DNA of 64,000 nucleotides from Apostichopus japonicus (GCF_037975245.1 NC_092577.1:23152398-23216397), one strand, 5' to 3'; shown: positions 22,426 through 37,532, numbered from the stretch's first letter. The notes: generated from the letters alone by a model not told the origin. Numbers and translations are program-made.

Positions 22426-22688
22426 ATTACAAGAGGTGAAATGCAGGCTACTTGTGTGGTAGGTTATGATGAGTGGATTTAATATATATATTATACATGA
22501 ATGGATTTAATATATATTATGTTAATCTATATTTTACATATATATGTAGAAAATTCTAATACATAAAAACAAAGTAGTTATTTATTAATATATTCGATTT
22601 TCAAATCGCTTTCCTTGTGGCAAGACAATGTAGGCCATTTCAATTTCTCATCGTCGTGGCAACATAGTGTTATCAATTAGGAAAATAA

Positions 22689-23588
22689 AAGCCTACGGCA
22701 CCCAGTATTTCCAGGCGGTCACCCATCCAAGTACTGACTGCGCTCTACGTTGCTTGACTTCGGTGATCGGACGAGAACCGGTATAGTCAACGTGATATGG
22801 CCGTAGACATAACAACAGGTCAATGTAGGCCATTTGAATTTCTCATCGTCATGGCAACATAGTGTTATCAATTAGGAAATTAAAAGCCTACGGCACCCAG
22901 TATTCCCAGGCGGTCACCCATCCAAGTACTGACTGCGCTCTACGTTGCTTGACTTCGGTGATCGGACGAGAACCGGTATAGTCAACGTGATATGGCCGTA
23001 GACATAACAACAGGTCAATGTAGGCCATTTCACTTTCTCATCGTCGTGGCAACATAGTGTAATCAATTAGGAAAATAAAAGCCTACGGCACCCAGTATTT
23101 CCAGGCGGTCACCCATCCAAGTACTGACTGCGCTCTACGTTGCTTGACTTCGGTGATCGGACGAGAACCGGTATAGTCAACGTGATATGGCCGTAGACAT
23201 AACAACAGGTCAATGAAGGCCATTTCAATTTTTCATCGTCGTGGCAACATAGTGTTATCAATTAGGAAAATAAAAGCCTACGGCACCCAGTATTCCCAGG
23301 CGGTCACCCATCCAAGTACTGACTGCGCTCTACGTTGCTTGACTTCGGTGATCGGACGAGAACCGGTATAGTCAACGTGATATGGCCGTAGACATAACAA
23401 CAGGTCAATGAAGGCCATTTCAGTTTTTCATCGTCGTGGCAACATAGTGTTATCAATTAGGAAAATAAAAGCCTACGGCACCCAGTATTCCCAGGCGGTC
23501 ACCCATCCGAGTACTGACTGCGCTCTACGTTGCTTGACTTACCTGATCGGACGAGAACCGGTATAGTCATCGTGATGTGGCCGTAGAC
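22689..23588 (-). rRNA. 5S rRNA cluster, 5 genes
   Basis: Genes start at 22689 and every 195 bp to 23469. The last is the helix III variant and also has the CCGAG change (RNA U80C). C spacer at 23589-23870. Confidence 0.96.
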
Positions 23589-23870
23589 ATTCTAGGAGGT
23601 GAAATGTAGGCTACTTGTTTGGTAGGTTATGATGAGTGCACTTAATATATATATTATACATGAATGGATTTAATATATATTATGTTAATCTATATTTTAC
23701 ATATATATGTATAAAATTATCATATATAAAAAAAATCGAGTTATTGACTAATATATTTGATTTTCAAATCGCTTTCCTTCTGTCAAGACACTTTCCTTGT
23801 GGCAAGACAATGTAGGCCATTTCAATTTCTCATCGTCGTGGCAACATAGTGTTATCAATTGTGAAAATAA

Positions 23871-25550
23871 AAGCCTACGGCACCCAGTATTCCCAGGCGG
23901 TCACCCATCCAAGTACTGACTGCGCTCTACGTTGCTTGACTTCGGTGATCGGACGAGAACCGGTATAGTCAACGTGATATGGCCGTAGACATAACAAGAG
24001 GTCAATGTAGGCCATTTCAATTTTTCATCGTCGTGGCAACGTAGTGTTATCAATTAGGAAAATAAAAGCCTACGGCACCCAGTATTCCCAGGCGGTCACC
24101 CATCCAAGTACTGACTGCGCTCTACGTTGCTTAACTTCGGTGATCGGACGAGAACCGGTATAGTCAACGTGATATGGCCGTAGACATAACAACAGGTCAA
24201 TGTAGGCCATTTCAATTTTTCATCGTCGTGGCAACATAGTGTTATCAATTAGGAAAATAAAAGCCTACGGCACCCAGTATTTCCAGGCGGTCACCCATCC
24301 AAGTACTGACTGCGCTCTACGTTGCTTGACTTCGGTGATCGGACGAGAACCGGTATAGTCAACGTGATATGGCCGTAGACATAACAACAGGTCAATGTAG
24401 GCCATTTCAATTTCTCATCGTCATGGCAACATAGTGTTATCAATTGTGAAAATAAAAGCCTACGGCACCCAGTATTCCCAGGCGGTCACCCATCCAAGTA
24501 CTGACTGCGCTCTACGTTGCTTGACTTCGGTGATCGGACGAGAACCGGTATAGTCAACGTGATATGGCCGTAGACATAACAACAGGTCAATGTAGGCCAT
24601 TTGAATTTCTCATCGTCATGGCAACATAGTGTTATCAATTGTGAAAATAAAAGCCTACGGCACCCAGTATTCCCAGGCGGTCACCCATCCAAGTACTGAC
24701 TGCGCTCTACGTTGCTTGACTTCGGTGATCGGACGAGAACCGGTATAGTCAACGTGATATGGCCGTAGACATAACAAGAGGTCAATGTAGGCCATTTCAC
24801 TTTCTCATCGTCGTGGCAACATAGTGTTATCAATTAGGAAAATAAAAGCCTATGGCACCCAGTATTTCCAGGCGGTCACCCATCCAAGTACTGACTGCGC
24901 TCTACGTTGCTTGACTTCGGTGATCGGACGAGAACCGGTATAGTCAACGTGATATGGCCGTAGACATAACAAGAGGTCAATGTAGGCCATTTCAATTTCT
25001 CATCGTCATGGCAACATAGTGTTATCAATTGTGAAAATAAAAGCCTACGGCACCCAGTATTCCCAGGCGGTCACCCATCCAAGTACTGACTGCGCTCTAC
25101 GTTGCTTGACTTCGGTGATCGGACGAGAACCGGTATAGTCAACGTGATATGGCCGTAGACATAAGAAGAGGTCAATGTAGGCCATTTCACTTTCTCATCG
25201 TCGTGGCAACATAGTGTTATCAATTAGGAAAATAAAAGCCTACGACACCCAGTATTCCCAGGCGGTCACCCATCCAAGTACTGACTGCGCTCTACCTTGC
25301 TTGACTTCGGTGATCGGACGAGAACCGGTATAGTCAACGTGATATGGCCGTAGACATAACAAGAGGTCAATGGAGGCCATTTCAATTTCTCATCGTCGTG
25401 GCAACATAGTGTTATCAATTGTGAAAATAAAAGCCGACGGCACCCAGTATTCCCAGGCGGTCATCCATCCAAGTACTGACTGCGCTCTACGTTGCTTGAC
25501 TTCGGTGATCGGACGAGAACCGGTATAGTCAACGTGATATGGCCGTAGAC
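23871..25550 (-). rRNA. 5S rRNA cluster, 9 genes
   Basis: Genes start at 23871 and every 195 bp to 25431; the last has GCCGACGG. B spacer at 25551-25813. Confidence 0.96.
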
Positions 25551-25813
25551 ATTACAAGAGGTGAAATGCAGGCTACTTGTGTGGTAGGTTATGATGAGTG
25601 GATTTAATATATATATTATACATGAATGGATTTAATATATATTATGTTAATCTATATTTTACATATATATGTAGAAAATTCTAATACATAAAAACAAAGT
25701 AGTTATTTATTAATATATTCGATTTTCAAATCGCTTTCCTTGTGGCAAGACAATGTAGGCCATTTCAATTTCTCATCGTCGTGGCAACATAGTGTTATCA
25801 ATTAGGAAAATAA

Positions 25814-25933
25814 AAGCCTACGGCACCCAGTATTTCCAGGCGGTCACCCATCCAAGTACTGACTGCGCTCTACGTTGCTTGACTTCGGTGATCGGACGAG
25901 AACCGGTATAGTCATCGTGATGTGGCCGTAGAC
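25814..25933 (-). rRNA. Single 5S gene between two B spacers
   Basis: Same U12C/U19A form as 22306-22425, which suggests a shared module. B spacer at 25934-26196. Confidence 0.93.
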
Positions 25934-26196
25934 ATTACAAGAGGTGAAATGCAGGCTACTTGTGTGGTAGGTTATGATGAGTGGATTTAATATATATATT
26001 ATACATGAATGGATTTAATATATATTATGTTAATCTATATTTTACATATATATGTAGAAAATTCTAATACATAAAAACAAAGTAGTTATTTATTAATATA
26101 TTCGATTTTCAAATCGCTTTCCTTGTGGCAAGACAATGTAGGCCATTTCAATTTCTCATCGTCGTGGCAACATAGTGTTATCAATTAGGAAAATAA

Positions 26197-27291
26197 AAGC
26201 CTACGGCACCCAGTATTCCCAGGCGGTCACCCATCCAAGTACTGACTGCGCTCTACGTTGCTTGACTTCGGTGATCGGACGAGAACCGGTATAGTCAACG
26301 TGATATGGCCGTAGACATAACAACAGGTCAATGTAGGCCATTTCACTTTCTCATCGTCGTGGCAACATAGTGTTATCAATTAGGAAAATAAAAGCCTACG
26401 GCACCCAGTATTTCCAGGCGGTCACCCATCCAAGTACTGACTGCGCTCTACGTTGCTTGACTTCGGTGATCGGACGAGAACCGGTATAGTCAACGTGATA
26501 TGGCCGTAGACATAACAACAGGTCAATGTAGGCCATTTCAATTTCTCATCGTCATGGCAACATAGTGTTATCAATTGTGAAAATAAAAGCCTACGGCACC
26601 CAGTATTCCCAGGCGGTCACCCATCCAAGTACTGACTGCGCTCTACGTTGCTTGACTTCGGTGATCGGACGAGAACCGGTATAGTCAACGTGATATGGCC
26701 GTAGACATAACAACAGGTCAATGTAGGCCATTTCACTTTCTCATCGTCGTGGCAACATAGTGTTATCAATTAGGAAAATAAAAGCCTACGGCACCCAGTA
26801 TTCCCAGGCGGTCACCCATCCAAGTACTGACTGCGCTCTACGTTGCTTGACTTCGGTGATCGGACGAGAACCGGTATAGTCAACGTGATATGGCCGTAGA
26901 CATAACAACAGGTCAATGAAGGCCATTTCACTTTCTCATCGTCGTGGCAACATAGTGTTATCAATTAGGAAAATAAAAGCCTACGGCACCCAGTATTCCC
27001 AGGCGGTCACCCATCCAAGTACTGACTGCGCTCTACGTTGCTTGACTTCGGTGATCGGACGAGAACCGGTATAGTCAACGTGATATGGCCGTAGACATAA
27101 CAACAGGTCAATGAAGGCCATTTCAGTTTTTCATCGTCGTGGCAACATAGTGTTATCAATTAGGAAAATAAAAGCCTACGGCACCCAGTATTCCCAGGCG
27201 GTCACCCATCCGAGTACTGACTGCGCTCTACGTTGCTTGACTTACCTGATCGGACGAGAACCGGTATAGTCATCGTGATGTGGCCGTAGAC
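26197..27291 (-). rRNA. 5S rRNA cluster, 6 genes
   Basis: Genes start at 26197 and every 195 bp to 27172. The last is the helix III variant with CCGAG. C spacer at 27292-27573. Confidence 0.96.
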
Positions 27292-27573
27292 ATTCTAGGA
27301 GGTGAAATGTAGGCTACTTGTTTGGTAGGTTATGATGAGTGCACTTAATATATATATTATACATGAATGGATTTAATATATATTATGTTAATCTATATTT
27401 TACATATATATGTATAAAATGATCATATATAAAAACAATCGAGTTATTTACTAATATATTTGATTTTCAAATCGCTTTCCTTCTGTCAAGACACTTTCCT
27501 TGTGGCAAGACAATGTAGGCCATTTCAATTTCTCATCGTCGTGGCAACATAGTGTTATCAATTGTGAAAATAA

Positions 27574-29058
27574 AAGCCTACGGCACCCAGTATTCCCAGG
27601 CGGTCACCCATCCAAGTACTGACTGCGCTCTACGTTGCTTGACTTCGGTGATCGGACGAGAACCGGTATAGTCAACGTGATATGGCCGTAGACATAACAA
27701 CAGGTCAATGTAGGCCATTTCAATTTCTCATCGTCATTGCAACATAGTGTTATCAATTGTGAAAATAAAAGCCTACGGCACCCAGTATTCCCAGGCGGTC
27801 ACCCATCCAAGTACTGACTGCGCTCTACGTTGCTTGACTTCGGTGATCGGACGAGAACCGGTATAGTCAACGTGATATGGCCGTAGACATAACAAGAGCT
27901 CAATGGAGGCCATTTGAATTTCTCATCGTCGTGGCAACATAGTGTTATCAATTGTGAAAATAAAAGCCTACGGCACCCAGTATTCCCAGGCGGTCACCCA
28001 TCCAAGTACGGACTGCGCTCTACGTTGCTTGACTTCGGTGATCGGAAGAGAACCGGTATAGTCAACGTGATATGGCCGTAGACATAACAAGAGGTCAATG
28101 GAGGCCATTTCAATTTCTCATCGTCGTGGCAACATAGTGTTATCAATTGTGAAAATAAAAGCCTACGGCACCCAGTATTCCCAGGCGGTCACCCATCCAA
28201 GTACGGACTGCGCTCTACGTTGCTTGACTTCGGTGATCGGACGAGAACCGGTATAGTCAACGTGATATGGCCGTAGACATAACAAGAGGTCAATGGAGGC
28301 CATTTCAATTTCTCATCGTCGTGGCAACATAGTGTTATCAATTAGGAAAATAAAAGCCTACGGCACCCAGTATTTCCAGGCGGTCACCCATCCAAGTACT
28401 GACTGCGCTCTACGTTGCTTGACTTCGGTGATCGGACGAGAACCGGTATAGTCAACGTGATATGGCCGTAGACATAACAAGAGGTCAATGTAGGCCATTT
28501 CAATTTCTCATCGTCGTGGCAACATAGTGTTATCAATTGTGAAAATAAAAGCCTACGGCACCCAGTATTCCCAGGCGGTCACCCATCCAAGTACTGACTG
28601 CGCTCTACGTTGCTTGACTTCGGTGATCGGACGAGAACCGGTATAGTCAACGTGATATGGCCGTAGACATAACAACAGGTCAATGAAGGCCATTTCAATT
28701 TTTCATCGTCGTGGCAACATAGTGTTATCAATTAGGAAAATAAAAGCCTACGGCACCCAGTATTCCCAGGCGGTCACCCATCCAAGTACTGACTGCGCTC
28801 TACGTTGCTTGACTTCGGTGATCGGACGAGAACCGGTATAGTCAACGTGATATGGCCGTAGACATAACAACAGGTGAATGAAGGCCATTTGAATTTTTCA
28901 TCGTCGTGGCAACATAGTGTTATCAATTAGGAAAATAAAAGCCTACGGCACCCAGTATTCCCAGGCGGTCACCCATCCAAGTACTGACTGCGCTCTACGT
29001 TGCTTGACTTACCTGATCGGACGAGAACCGGTATAGTCATCGTGATGTGGCCGTAGAC
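27574..29058 (-). rRNA. 5S rRNA cluster, 8 genes (1767-bp module)
   Basis: Genes start at 27574 and every 195 bp to 28939; the last is the helix III variant. Second copy of the 8-gene module. It shares CAGGTGAATGAAGG with the spacer near 13851. C spacer at 29059-29340. Confidence 0.96.
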
Positions 29059-29340
29059 ATTCTAGGAGGTGAAATGTAGGCTACTTGTTTGGTAGGTTAT
29101 GATGAGTGCACTTAATATATATATTATACATGAATGGATTTAATATATATTATGTTAATCTATATTTTACATATATATGTATAAAATGATCATATATAAA
29201 AACAATCGAGTTATTTACTAATATATTTGATTTTCAAATCGCTTTCCTTCTGTCAAGACACTTTCCTTGTGGCAAGACAATGTAGGCCATTTCAATTTCT
29301 CATCGTCGTGGCAACATAGTGTTATCAATTGTGAAAATAA

Positions 29341-30240
29341 AAGCCTACGGCACCCAGTATTCCCAGGCGGTCACCCATCCAAGTACTGACTGCGCTCTAC
29401 GTTGCTTGACTTCGGTGATCGGACGAGAACCGGTATAGTCAACGTGATATGGCCGTAGACATAACAACAGGTCAATGTAGGCCATTTCAATTTCTCATCG
29501 TCATTGCAACATAGTGTTATCAATTGTGAAAATAAAAGCCTACGGCACCCAGTATTCCCAGGCGGTCACCCATCCAAGTACTGACTGCGCTCTACGTTGC
29601 TTGACTTCGGTGATCGGACGAGAACCGGTATAGTCAACGTGATATGGCCGTAGACATAACAACAGGTCAATGTAGGCCATTTCACTTTCTCATCGTCGTG
29701 GCAACATAGTGTTATCAATTAGGAAAATAAAAGCCTACGGCACCCAGTATTCCCAGGCGGTCACCCATCCAAGTACTGACTGCGCTCTACGTTGCTTGAC
29801 TTCGGTGATCGGACGAGAACCGGTATAGTCAACGTGATATGGCCGTAGACATAACAACAGGTCAATGAAGGCCATTTCACTTTCTCATCGTCGTGGCAAC
29901 ATAGTGTTATCAATTAGGAAAATAAAAGCCTACGGCACCCAGTATTCCCAGGCGGTCACCCATCCAAGTACTGACTGCGCTCTACGTTGCTTGACTTCGG
30001 TGATCGGACGAGAACCGGTATAGTCAACGTGATATGGCCGTAGACGTAACAACAGGTCAATGAAGGCCATTTCAGTTTTTCATCGTCGTGGCAACATAGT
30101 GTTATCAATTAGGAAAATAAAAGCCTACGGCACCCAGTATTCCCAGGCGGTCACCCATCCGAGTACTGACTGCGCTCTACGTTGCTTGACTTACCTGATC
30201 GGACGAGAACCGGTATAGTCATCGTGATGTGGCCGTAGAC
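29341..30240 (-). rRNA. 5S rRNA cluster, 5 genes
   Basis: Genes start at 29341 and every 195 bp to 30121; the last is the helix III variant with CCGAG. C spacer at 30241-30522. Confidence 0.96.
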
Positions 30241-30522
30241 ATTCTAGGAGGTGAAATGTAGGCTACTTGTTTGGTAGGTTATGATGAGTGCACTTAATAT
30301 ATATATTATACATGAATGGATTTAATATATATTATGTTAATCTATATTTTACATATATATGTATAAAATGATCATATATAAAAACAATCGAGTTATTTAC
30401 TAATATATTTGATTTTCAAATCGCTTTCCTTCTGTCAAGACACTTTCCTTGTGGCAAGACAATGTAGGCCATTTCAATTTCTCATCGTCGTGGCAACATA
30501 GTGTTATCAATTGTGAAAATAA

Positions 30523-32007
30523 AAGCCTACGGCACCCAGTATTCCCAGGCGGTCACCCATCCAAGTACTGACTGCGCTCTACGTTGCTTGACTTCGGTGA
30601 TCGGACGAGAACCGGTATAGTCAACGTGATATGGCCGTAGACATAACAACAGGTCAATGTAGGCCATTTCAATTTCTCATCGTCATTGCAACATAGTGTT
30701 ATCAATTGTGAAAATAAAAGCCTACGGCACCCAGTATTCCCAGGCGGTCACCCATCCAAGTACTGACTGCGCTCTACGTTGCTTGACTTCGGTGATCGGA
30801 CGAGAACCGGTATAGTCAACGTGATATGGCCGTAGACATAACAAGAGCTCAATGGAGGCCATTTGAATTTCTCATCGTCGTGGCAACATAGTGTTATCAA
30901 TTGTGAAAATAAAAGCCTACGGCACCCAGTATTCCCAGGCGGTCACCCATCCAAGTACGGACTGCGCTCTACGTTGCTTGACTTCGGTGATCGGAAGAGA
31001 ACCGGTATAGTCAACGTGATATGGCCGTAGACATAACAAGAGGTCAATGGAGGCCATTTCAATTTCTCATCGTCGTGGCAACATAGTGTTATCAATTAGG
31101 AAAATAAAAGCCTACGGCACCCAGTATTCCCAGGCGGTCACCCATCCAAGTACGGACTGCGCTCTACGTTGCTTGACTTCGGTGATCGGACGAGAACCGG
31201 TATAGTCAACGTGATATGGCCGTAGACATAACAAGAGGTCAATGGAGGCCATTTCAATTTCTCATCGTCGTGGCAACATAGTGTTATCAATTAGGAAAAT
31301 AAAAGCCTACGGCACCCAGTATTTCCAGGCGGTCACCCATCCAAGTACTGACTGCGCTCTACGTTGCTTGACTTCGGTGATCGGACGAGAACCGGTATAG
31401 TCAACGTGATATGGCCGTAGACATAACAAGAGGTCAATGTAGGCCATTTCAATTTCTCATCGTCGTGGCAACATAGTGTTATCAATTGTGAAAATAAAAG
31501 CCTACGGCACCCAGTATTCCCAGGCGGTCACCCATCCAAGTACTGACTGCGCTCTACGTTGCTTAACTTCGGTGATCGGACGAGAACCGGTATAGTCAAC
31601 GTGATATGGCCGTAGACATAACAAGAGGTCAATGAAGGCCATTTCAATTTTTCATCGTCGTGGCAACATAGTGTTATCAATTAGGAAAATAAAAGCCTAC
31701 GGCACCCAGTATTCCCAGGCGGTCACCCATCCAAGTACTGACTGCGCTCTACGTTGCTTGACTTCGGTGATCGGACGAGAACCGGTATAGTCAACGTGAT
31801 ATGGCCGTAGACATAACAACAGGTCAATGAAGGCCATTTGAATTTTTCATCGTCGTGGCAACATAGTGTTATCAATTAGGAAAATAAAAGCCTACGGCAC
31901 CCAGTATTCCCAGGCGGTCACCCATCCAAGTACTGACTGCGCTCTACGTTGCTTGACTTACCTGATCGGACGAGAACCGGTATAGTCATCGTGATGTGGC
32001 CGTAGAC
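30523..32007 (-). rRNA. 5S rRNA cluster, 8 genes (1767-bp module)
   Basis: Genes start at 30523 and every 195 bp to 31888; the last is the helix III variant. It matches the block at 14321 at an offset of 16,202 bp. C spacer at 32008-32289. Confidence 0.96.
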
Positions 32008-32289
32008 ATTCTAGGAGGTGAAATGTAGGCTACTTGTTTGGTAGGTTATGATGAGTGCACTTAATATATATATTATACATGAATGGATTTAATATATATT
32101 ATGTTAATCTATATTTTACATATATATGTATAAAATGATCATATATAAAAACAATCGAGTTATTTACTAATATATTTGATTTTCAAATCGCTTTCCTTCT
32201 GTCAAGACACTTTCCTTGTGGCAAGACAATGTAGGCCATTTCAATTTCTCATCGTCGTGGCAACATAGTGTTATCAATTGTGAAAATAA

Positions 32290-34553
32290 AAGCCTACGGC
32301 ACCCAGTATTCCCAGGCGGTCACCCATCCAAGTACTGACTGCGCTCTACGTTGCTTGACTTCGGTGATCGGACGAGAACCGGTATAGTCAACGTGATATG
32401 GCCGTAGACATAACAACAGGTCAATGTAGGCCATTTCAATTTCTCATCGTCATTGCAACATAGTGTTATCAATTGTGAAAATAAAAGCCTACGGCACCCA
32501 GTATTCCCAGGCGGTCACCCATCCAAGTACTGACTGCGCTCTACGTTGCTTGACTTCGGTGATCGGACGAGAACCGGTATAGTGAACGTGATATGGCCGT
32601 AGACATAACAAGAGCTCAATGGAGGCCATTTCAATTTCTCATCGTCGTGGCAACATAGTGTTATCAATTGTGAAAATAAAAGCCTACGGCACCCAGTATT
32701 CCCAGGCGGTCACCCATCCAAGTACGGACTGCGCTCTACGTTGCTTGACTTCGGTGATCGGAAGAGAACCGGTATAGTCAACGTGATATGGCCGTAGACA
32801 TAACAAGAGGTCAATGGAGGCCATTTCAATTTCTCATCGTCGTGGCAACATAGTGTTATCAATTGTGAAAATAAAAGCCTACGGCACCCAGTATTCCCAG
32901 GCGGTCACCCATCCAAGTACGGACTGCGCTCTACGTTGCTTGACTTCGGTGATCGGACGAGAACCGGTATAGTCAACGTGATATGGCCGTAGACATAACA
33001 AGAGGTCAATGGAGGCCATTTCAATTTCTCATCGTCGTGGCAACATAGTGTTATCAATTAGGAAAATAAAAGCCTACGGCACCCAGTATTTCCAGGCGGT
33101 CACCCATCCAAGTACTGACTGCGCTCTACGTTGCTTGACTTCGGTGATCGGACGAGAACCGGTATAGTCAACGTGATATGGCCGTAGACATAACAAGAGG
33201 TCAATGTAGGCCATTTCAATTTTTCATCGTCGTGGCAACATAGTGTTATCAATTAGGAAAATAAAAGCCTACGGCACCCAGTATTCCCAGGCGGTCACCC
33301 ATCCAAGTACTGACTGCGCTCTACGTTGCTTGACTTCGGTGATCGTACGAGAACCGGTATAGTCAACGTGATATGGCCGTAGACATAACAACAGGTCAAT
33401 GAAGGCCATTTCAATTTTTCATCGTCGTGGCAACATAGTGTTATCAATAGGAAAATAAAAGCCTACGGCACCCAGTATTCCCAGGCGGTCACCCATCCAA
33501 GTACTGACTGCGCTCTACGTTGCTTGACTTCGGTGATCGGACGAGAACCGGTATAGTCAACGTGATATGGCCGTAGACATAACAACAGGTCAATGTAGGC
33601 CATTTCAATTTCTCATCGTCGTGGCAACATAGTGTTATCAATTGTGAAAATAAAAGCCTACGGCACCCAGTATTCCCAGGCGGTCACCCATCCAAGTACT
33701 GACTGCGCTCTACGTTGCTTGACTTCGGTGATCGGACGAGAACCGGTATAGTCAACGTGATATGGCCGTAGACATAACAAGAGCTCAATGCAGGCCATTT
33801 CAATTTTTCATCGTCGTGGCAACATAGTGTTATCAATTGTGAAAATAAAAGCCTACGGCACCCAGTATTCCCAGGCGGTCACCCATCCAAGTACTGACTG
33901 CGCTCTACCTTGCTTGACTTCGGTGATCGGACGAGAACCGCTATAGTCAACGTGATATGGCCGTAGACATAACAAGAGGTCAATGGAGGCCATTTCAATT
34001 TCTCATCGTCGTGGCAACATAGTGTTATCAATTGTGAAAATAAAAGCCTACGACACCCAGTATTCCCAGGCGGTCATCCATCCAAGTACTGACTGCGCTC
34101 TACCTTGCTTGACTTCGGTGATCGGACGAGAACCGGTATAGTCAACGTGATATGGCCGTAGACATAACAAGAGGTCAATGGAGGCCATTTCAATTTCTCA
34201 TCGTCGTGGCAACATAGTGTTATCAATTGTGAAAATAAAAGCCTATTGCACCCAGTATTCCCAGGCGGTCATCCATCCAAGTACTGACTGCGCTCTACCT
34301 TGCTTGACTTCGGTGATCGGACGAGAACCGGTATAGTCAACGTGATATGGCCGTAGACATAACAAGAGGTCAATGGAGGCCATTTCAATTTCTCATCGTC
34401 GTGGCAACATAGTGTTATCAATTGTGAAAATAAAAGCCTACGGCACCCAGTATTCCCAGGCGGTCATCCATCCAAGTACTGACTGCGCTCTACGTTGCTT
34501 GACTTCGGTGATCGGACGAGAACCGGTATAGTCAACGTGATGTGGCCGTAGAC
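32290..34553 (-). rRNA. 5S rRNA cluster, 12 genes
   Basis: Genes start at 32290, 32485, 32680, 32875, 33070 and 33265, then after a 1-bp spacer deletion 33459, 33654, 33849, 34044, 34239 and 34434. It reproduces the cluster at 16088, including the same deletion. B spacer at 34554-34816. Confidence 0.96.
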
Positions 34554-34816
34554 ATTACAAGAGGTGAAATGCAGGCTACTTGTGTGGTAGGTTATGATGA
34601 GTGGATTTAATATATATATTATACATGAATGGATTTAATATATATTATGTTAATCTATATTTTACATATATATGTAGAAAATTCTAATACATAAAAACAA
34701 AGTAGTTATTTATTAATATATTCGATTTTGAAATCGCTTTCCTTGTGGCAAGACAATGTAGGCCATTTCAATTTCTCATCGTCGTGGCAACATAGTGTTA
34801 TCAATTAGGAAAATAA

Positions 34817-36496
34817 AAGCCTACGGCACCCAGTATTTCCACGCGGTCACCCATCCAAGTACTGACTGCGCTCTACGTTGCTTGACTTCGGTGATCGGAC
34901 GAGAACCGGTATAGTCAACGTGATATGGCCGTAGACATAACAACAGGTCAATGTAGGCCATTTCACTTTCTCATCGTCGTGGCAACATAGTGTTATCAAT
35001 TAGGAAAATAAAAGCCTACGGCACCCAGTATTCCCAGGCGGTCACCCATCCAAGTACTGACTGCGCTCTACGTTGCTTGACTTCGGTGATCGGACGAGAA
35101 CCGGTATAGTCAACGTGATATGGCCGTAGACATAACAACAGGTCAATGAAGGCCATTTCAATTTTTCATCGTCGTGGCAACATAGTGTTATCAATTAGGA
35201 AAATAAAAGCCTACGGCACCCAGTATTCCCAGGCGGTCACCCATCCAAGTACAAACTGCGCTCTACGTTGCTTGACTTCGGTGATCGGACGAGAACCGGT
35301 ATAGTCAACGTGATATGGCCGTAGACATAACAACAGGTCAAAGTAGGCCATTTCACTTTCTCATCGTCGTGGCAACATAGTGTTATCAATTGTGAAAATA
35401 AAAGCCTACGGCACCCAGTATTCCCAGGCGGTCACCCATCCAAGTAGTGACTGCGCTCTACCTTGCTTGACTTCGGTGATCGGACGAGAACCGGTATAGT
35501 CAACGTGATATGGCCGTAGACATAACAAGAGCTCAATGCAGGCCATTTGAATTTTTCATCGTCGTGGCAACATAGTGTTATCAATTGTGAAAATAAAAGC
35601 CTACGGCACCCAGTATTCCCAGGCGGTCACCCATCCAAGTACTGACTGCGCTCTACCTTGCTTGACTTCGGTGATCGGACGAGAACCGGTATAGTCAACG
35701 TGATATGGCCGTAGACATAACAAGAGGTCAATGAAGGCCATTTCAATTTTTCATCGTCGTGGCAACATAGTGTTATCAATTAGGAAAATAAAAGCCTACG
35801 GCACCCAGTATTCCCAGGCGGTCACCCATCCAAGTACAAACTGCGCTCTACGTTGCTTGACTTCGGTGATCGGACGAGAACCGGTATAGTCAACGTGATA
35901 TGGCCGTAGACATAACAACAGGTCAAAGTAGGCCATTTCACTTTCTCATCGTCGTGGCAACATAGTGTTATCAATTGTGAAAATAAAAGCCTACGGCACC
36001 CAGTATTCCCAGGCGGTCACCCATCCAAGTAGTGACTGCGCTCTACCTTGCTTGACTTCGGTGATCGGACGAGAACCGGTATAGTCAACGTGATATGGCC
36101 GTAGACATAACAAGAGCTCAATGCAGGCCATTTGAATTTTTCATCGTCGTGGCAACATAGTGTTATCAATTGTGAAAATAAAAGCCTACGGCACCCAGTA
36201 TTCCCAGGCGGTCATCCATCCAAGTACTGACTGCGCTCTACCTTGCTTGACTTCGGTGATCGGACGAGAACCGGTATAGTCAACGTGATATGGCCGTAGA
36301 CATAACAAGAGGTCAATGGAGGCCATTTCAATTTCTCATCGTCGTGGCAACATAGTGTTATCAATTGTGAAAATAAAAGCCTACGGCACCCAGTATTCCC
36401 AGGCGGTCATCCATCCAAGTACTGACTGCGCTCTACGTTGCTTGACTTCGGTGATCGGACGAGAACCGGTATAGTCAACGTGATATGGCCGTAGAC
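34817..36496 (-). rRNA. 5S rRNA cluster, 9 genes
   Basis: Genes start at 34817 and every 195 bp to 36377. It corresponds to the 10-gene cluster at 18615 but has one unit fewer, which shifts the duplication offset from 16,202 to 16,007 bp. B spacer at 36497-36759. Confidence 0.96.
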
Positions 36497-36759
36497 ATTA
36501 CAAGAGGTGAAATGCAGGCTACTTGTGTGGTAGGTTATGATGAGTGGATTTAATATATATATTATACATGAATGGATTTAATATATATTATGTTAATCTA
36601 TATTTTACATATATATGTAGAAAATTCTAATACATAAAAACAAAGTAGTTATTTATTAATATATTCGATTTTGAAATCGCTTTCCTTGTGGCAAGACAAT
36701 GTAGGCCATTTCAATTTCTCATCGTCGTGGCAACATAGTGTTATCAATTGTGAAAATAA

Positions 36760-37269
36760 AAGCCTACGGCACCCAGTATTCCCAGGCGGTCACCCATCCA
36801 AGTACGGACTGCGCTCTACGTTGCTTGACTTCGGTGATCGGACGAGAACCGGTATAGTCAACGTGATATGGCCGTAGACATAACAAGAGGTCAATGGAGG
36901 CCATTTCAATTTCTCATCGTCGTGGCAACATAGTGTTATCAATTGTGAAAATAAAAGCCTACGGCACCCAGTATTCCCAGGCGGTCACCCATCCAAGTAC
37001 TGACTGCGCTCTACGTTGCTTAACTTCGGTGATCGGACGAGAACCGGTATAGTCAACGTGATATGGCCGTAGACATAACAACAGGTCAATGAAGGCCATT
37101 TCAATTTTTCATCGTCGTGGCAACATAGTGTTATCAATTAGGAAAATAAAAGCCTACGGCACCCAGTATTCCCAGGCGGTCACCCATCCAAGTACTGACT
37201 GCGCTCTACGTTGCTTGACTTCGGTGATCGGACGAGAACCGGTATAGTCAACGTGATATGGCCGTAGAC
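36760..37269 (-). rRNA. 5S rRNA cluster, 3 genes
   Basis: Genes start at 36760, 36955 and 37150. The middle one reads GCTTAACTTCGG (one change). The spacer at 37270-37532 is a hybrid of short and B types. Confidence 0.96.
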
Positions 37270-37532
37270 ATAACAACAGGTGAAATGCAGGCTACTTGTG
37301 TGGTAGGTTATGATGAGTGGATTTAATATATATATTATACATGAATGGATTTAATATATATTATGTTAATCTATATTTAACATATATATGTAGAAAATTC
37401 TAATACAGAAAAACAAAGTAGTTATTTATTAATATATTCGATTTTCAAATCGCTTTCCTTGTGGCAAGACAATGTAGGCCATTTCAATTTCTCATCGTCG
37501 TGGCAACATAGTGTTATCAATTAGGAAAATAA
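37270..37532 (-). repeat. Hybrid short/B spacer, copy 1
   Basis: Begins like a short spacer (ATAACAACAGG) and switches to class B at GGTGAAATGCAGG, keeping the class B length of 263 bp. It also carries AATACAGAAAAAC where other B copies have AATACATAAAAAC. An identical form is at 48718-48980. Confidence 0.88.
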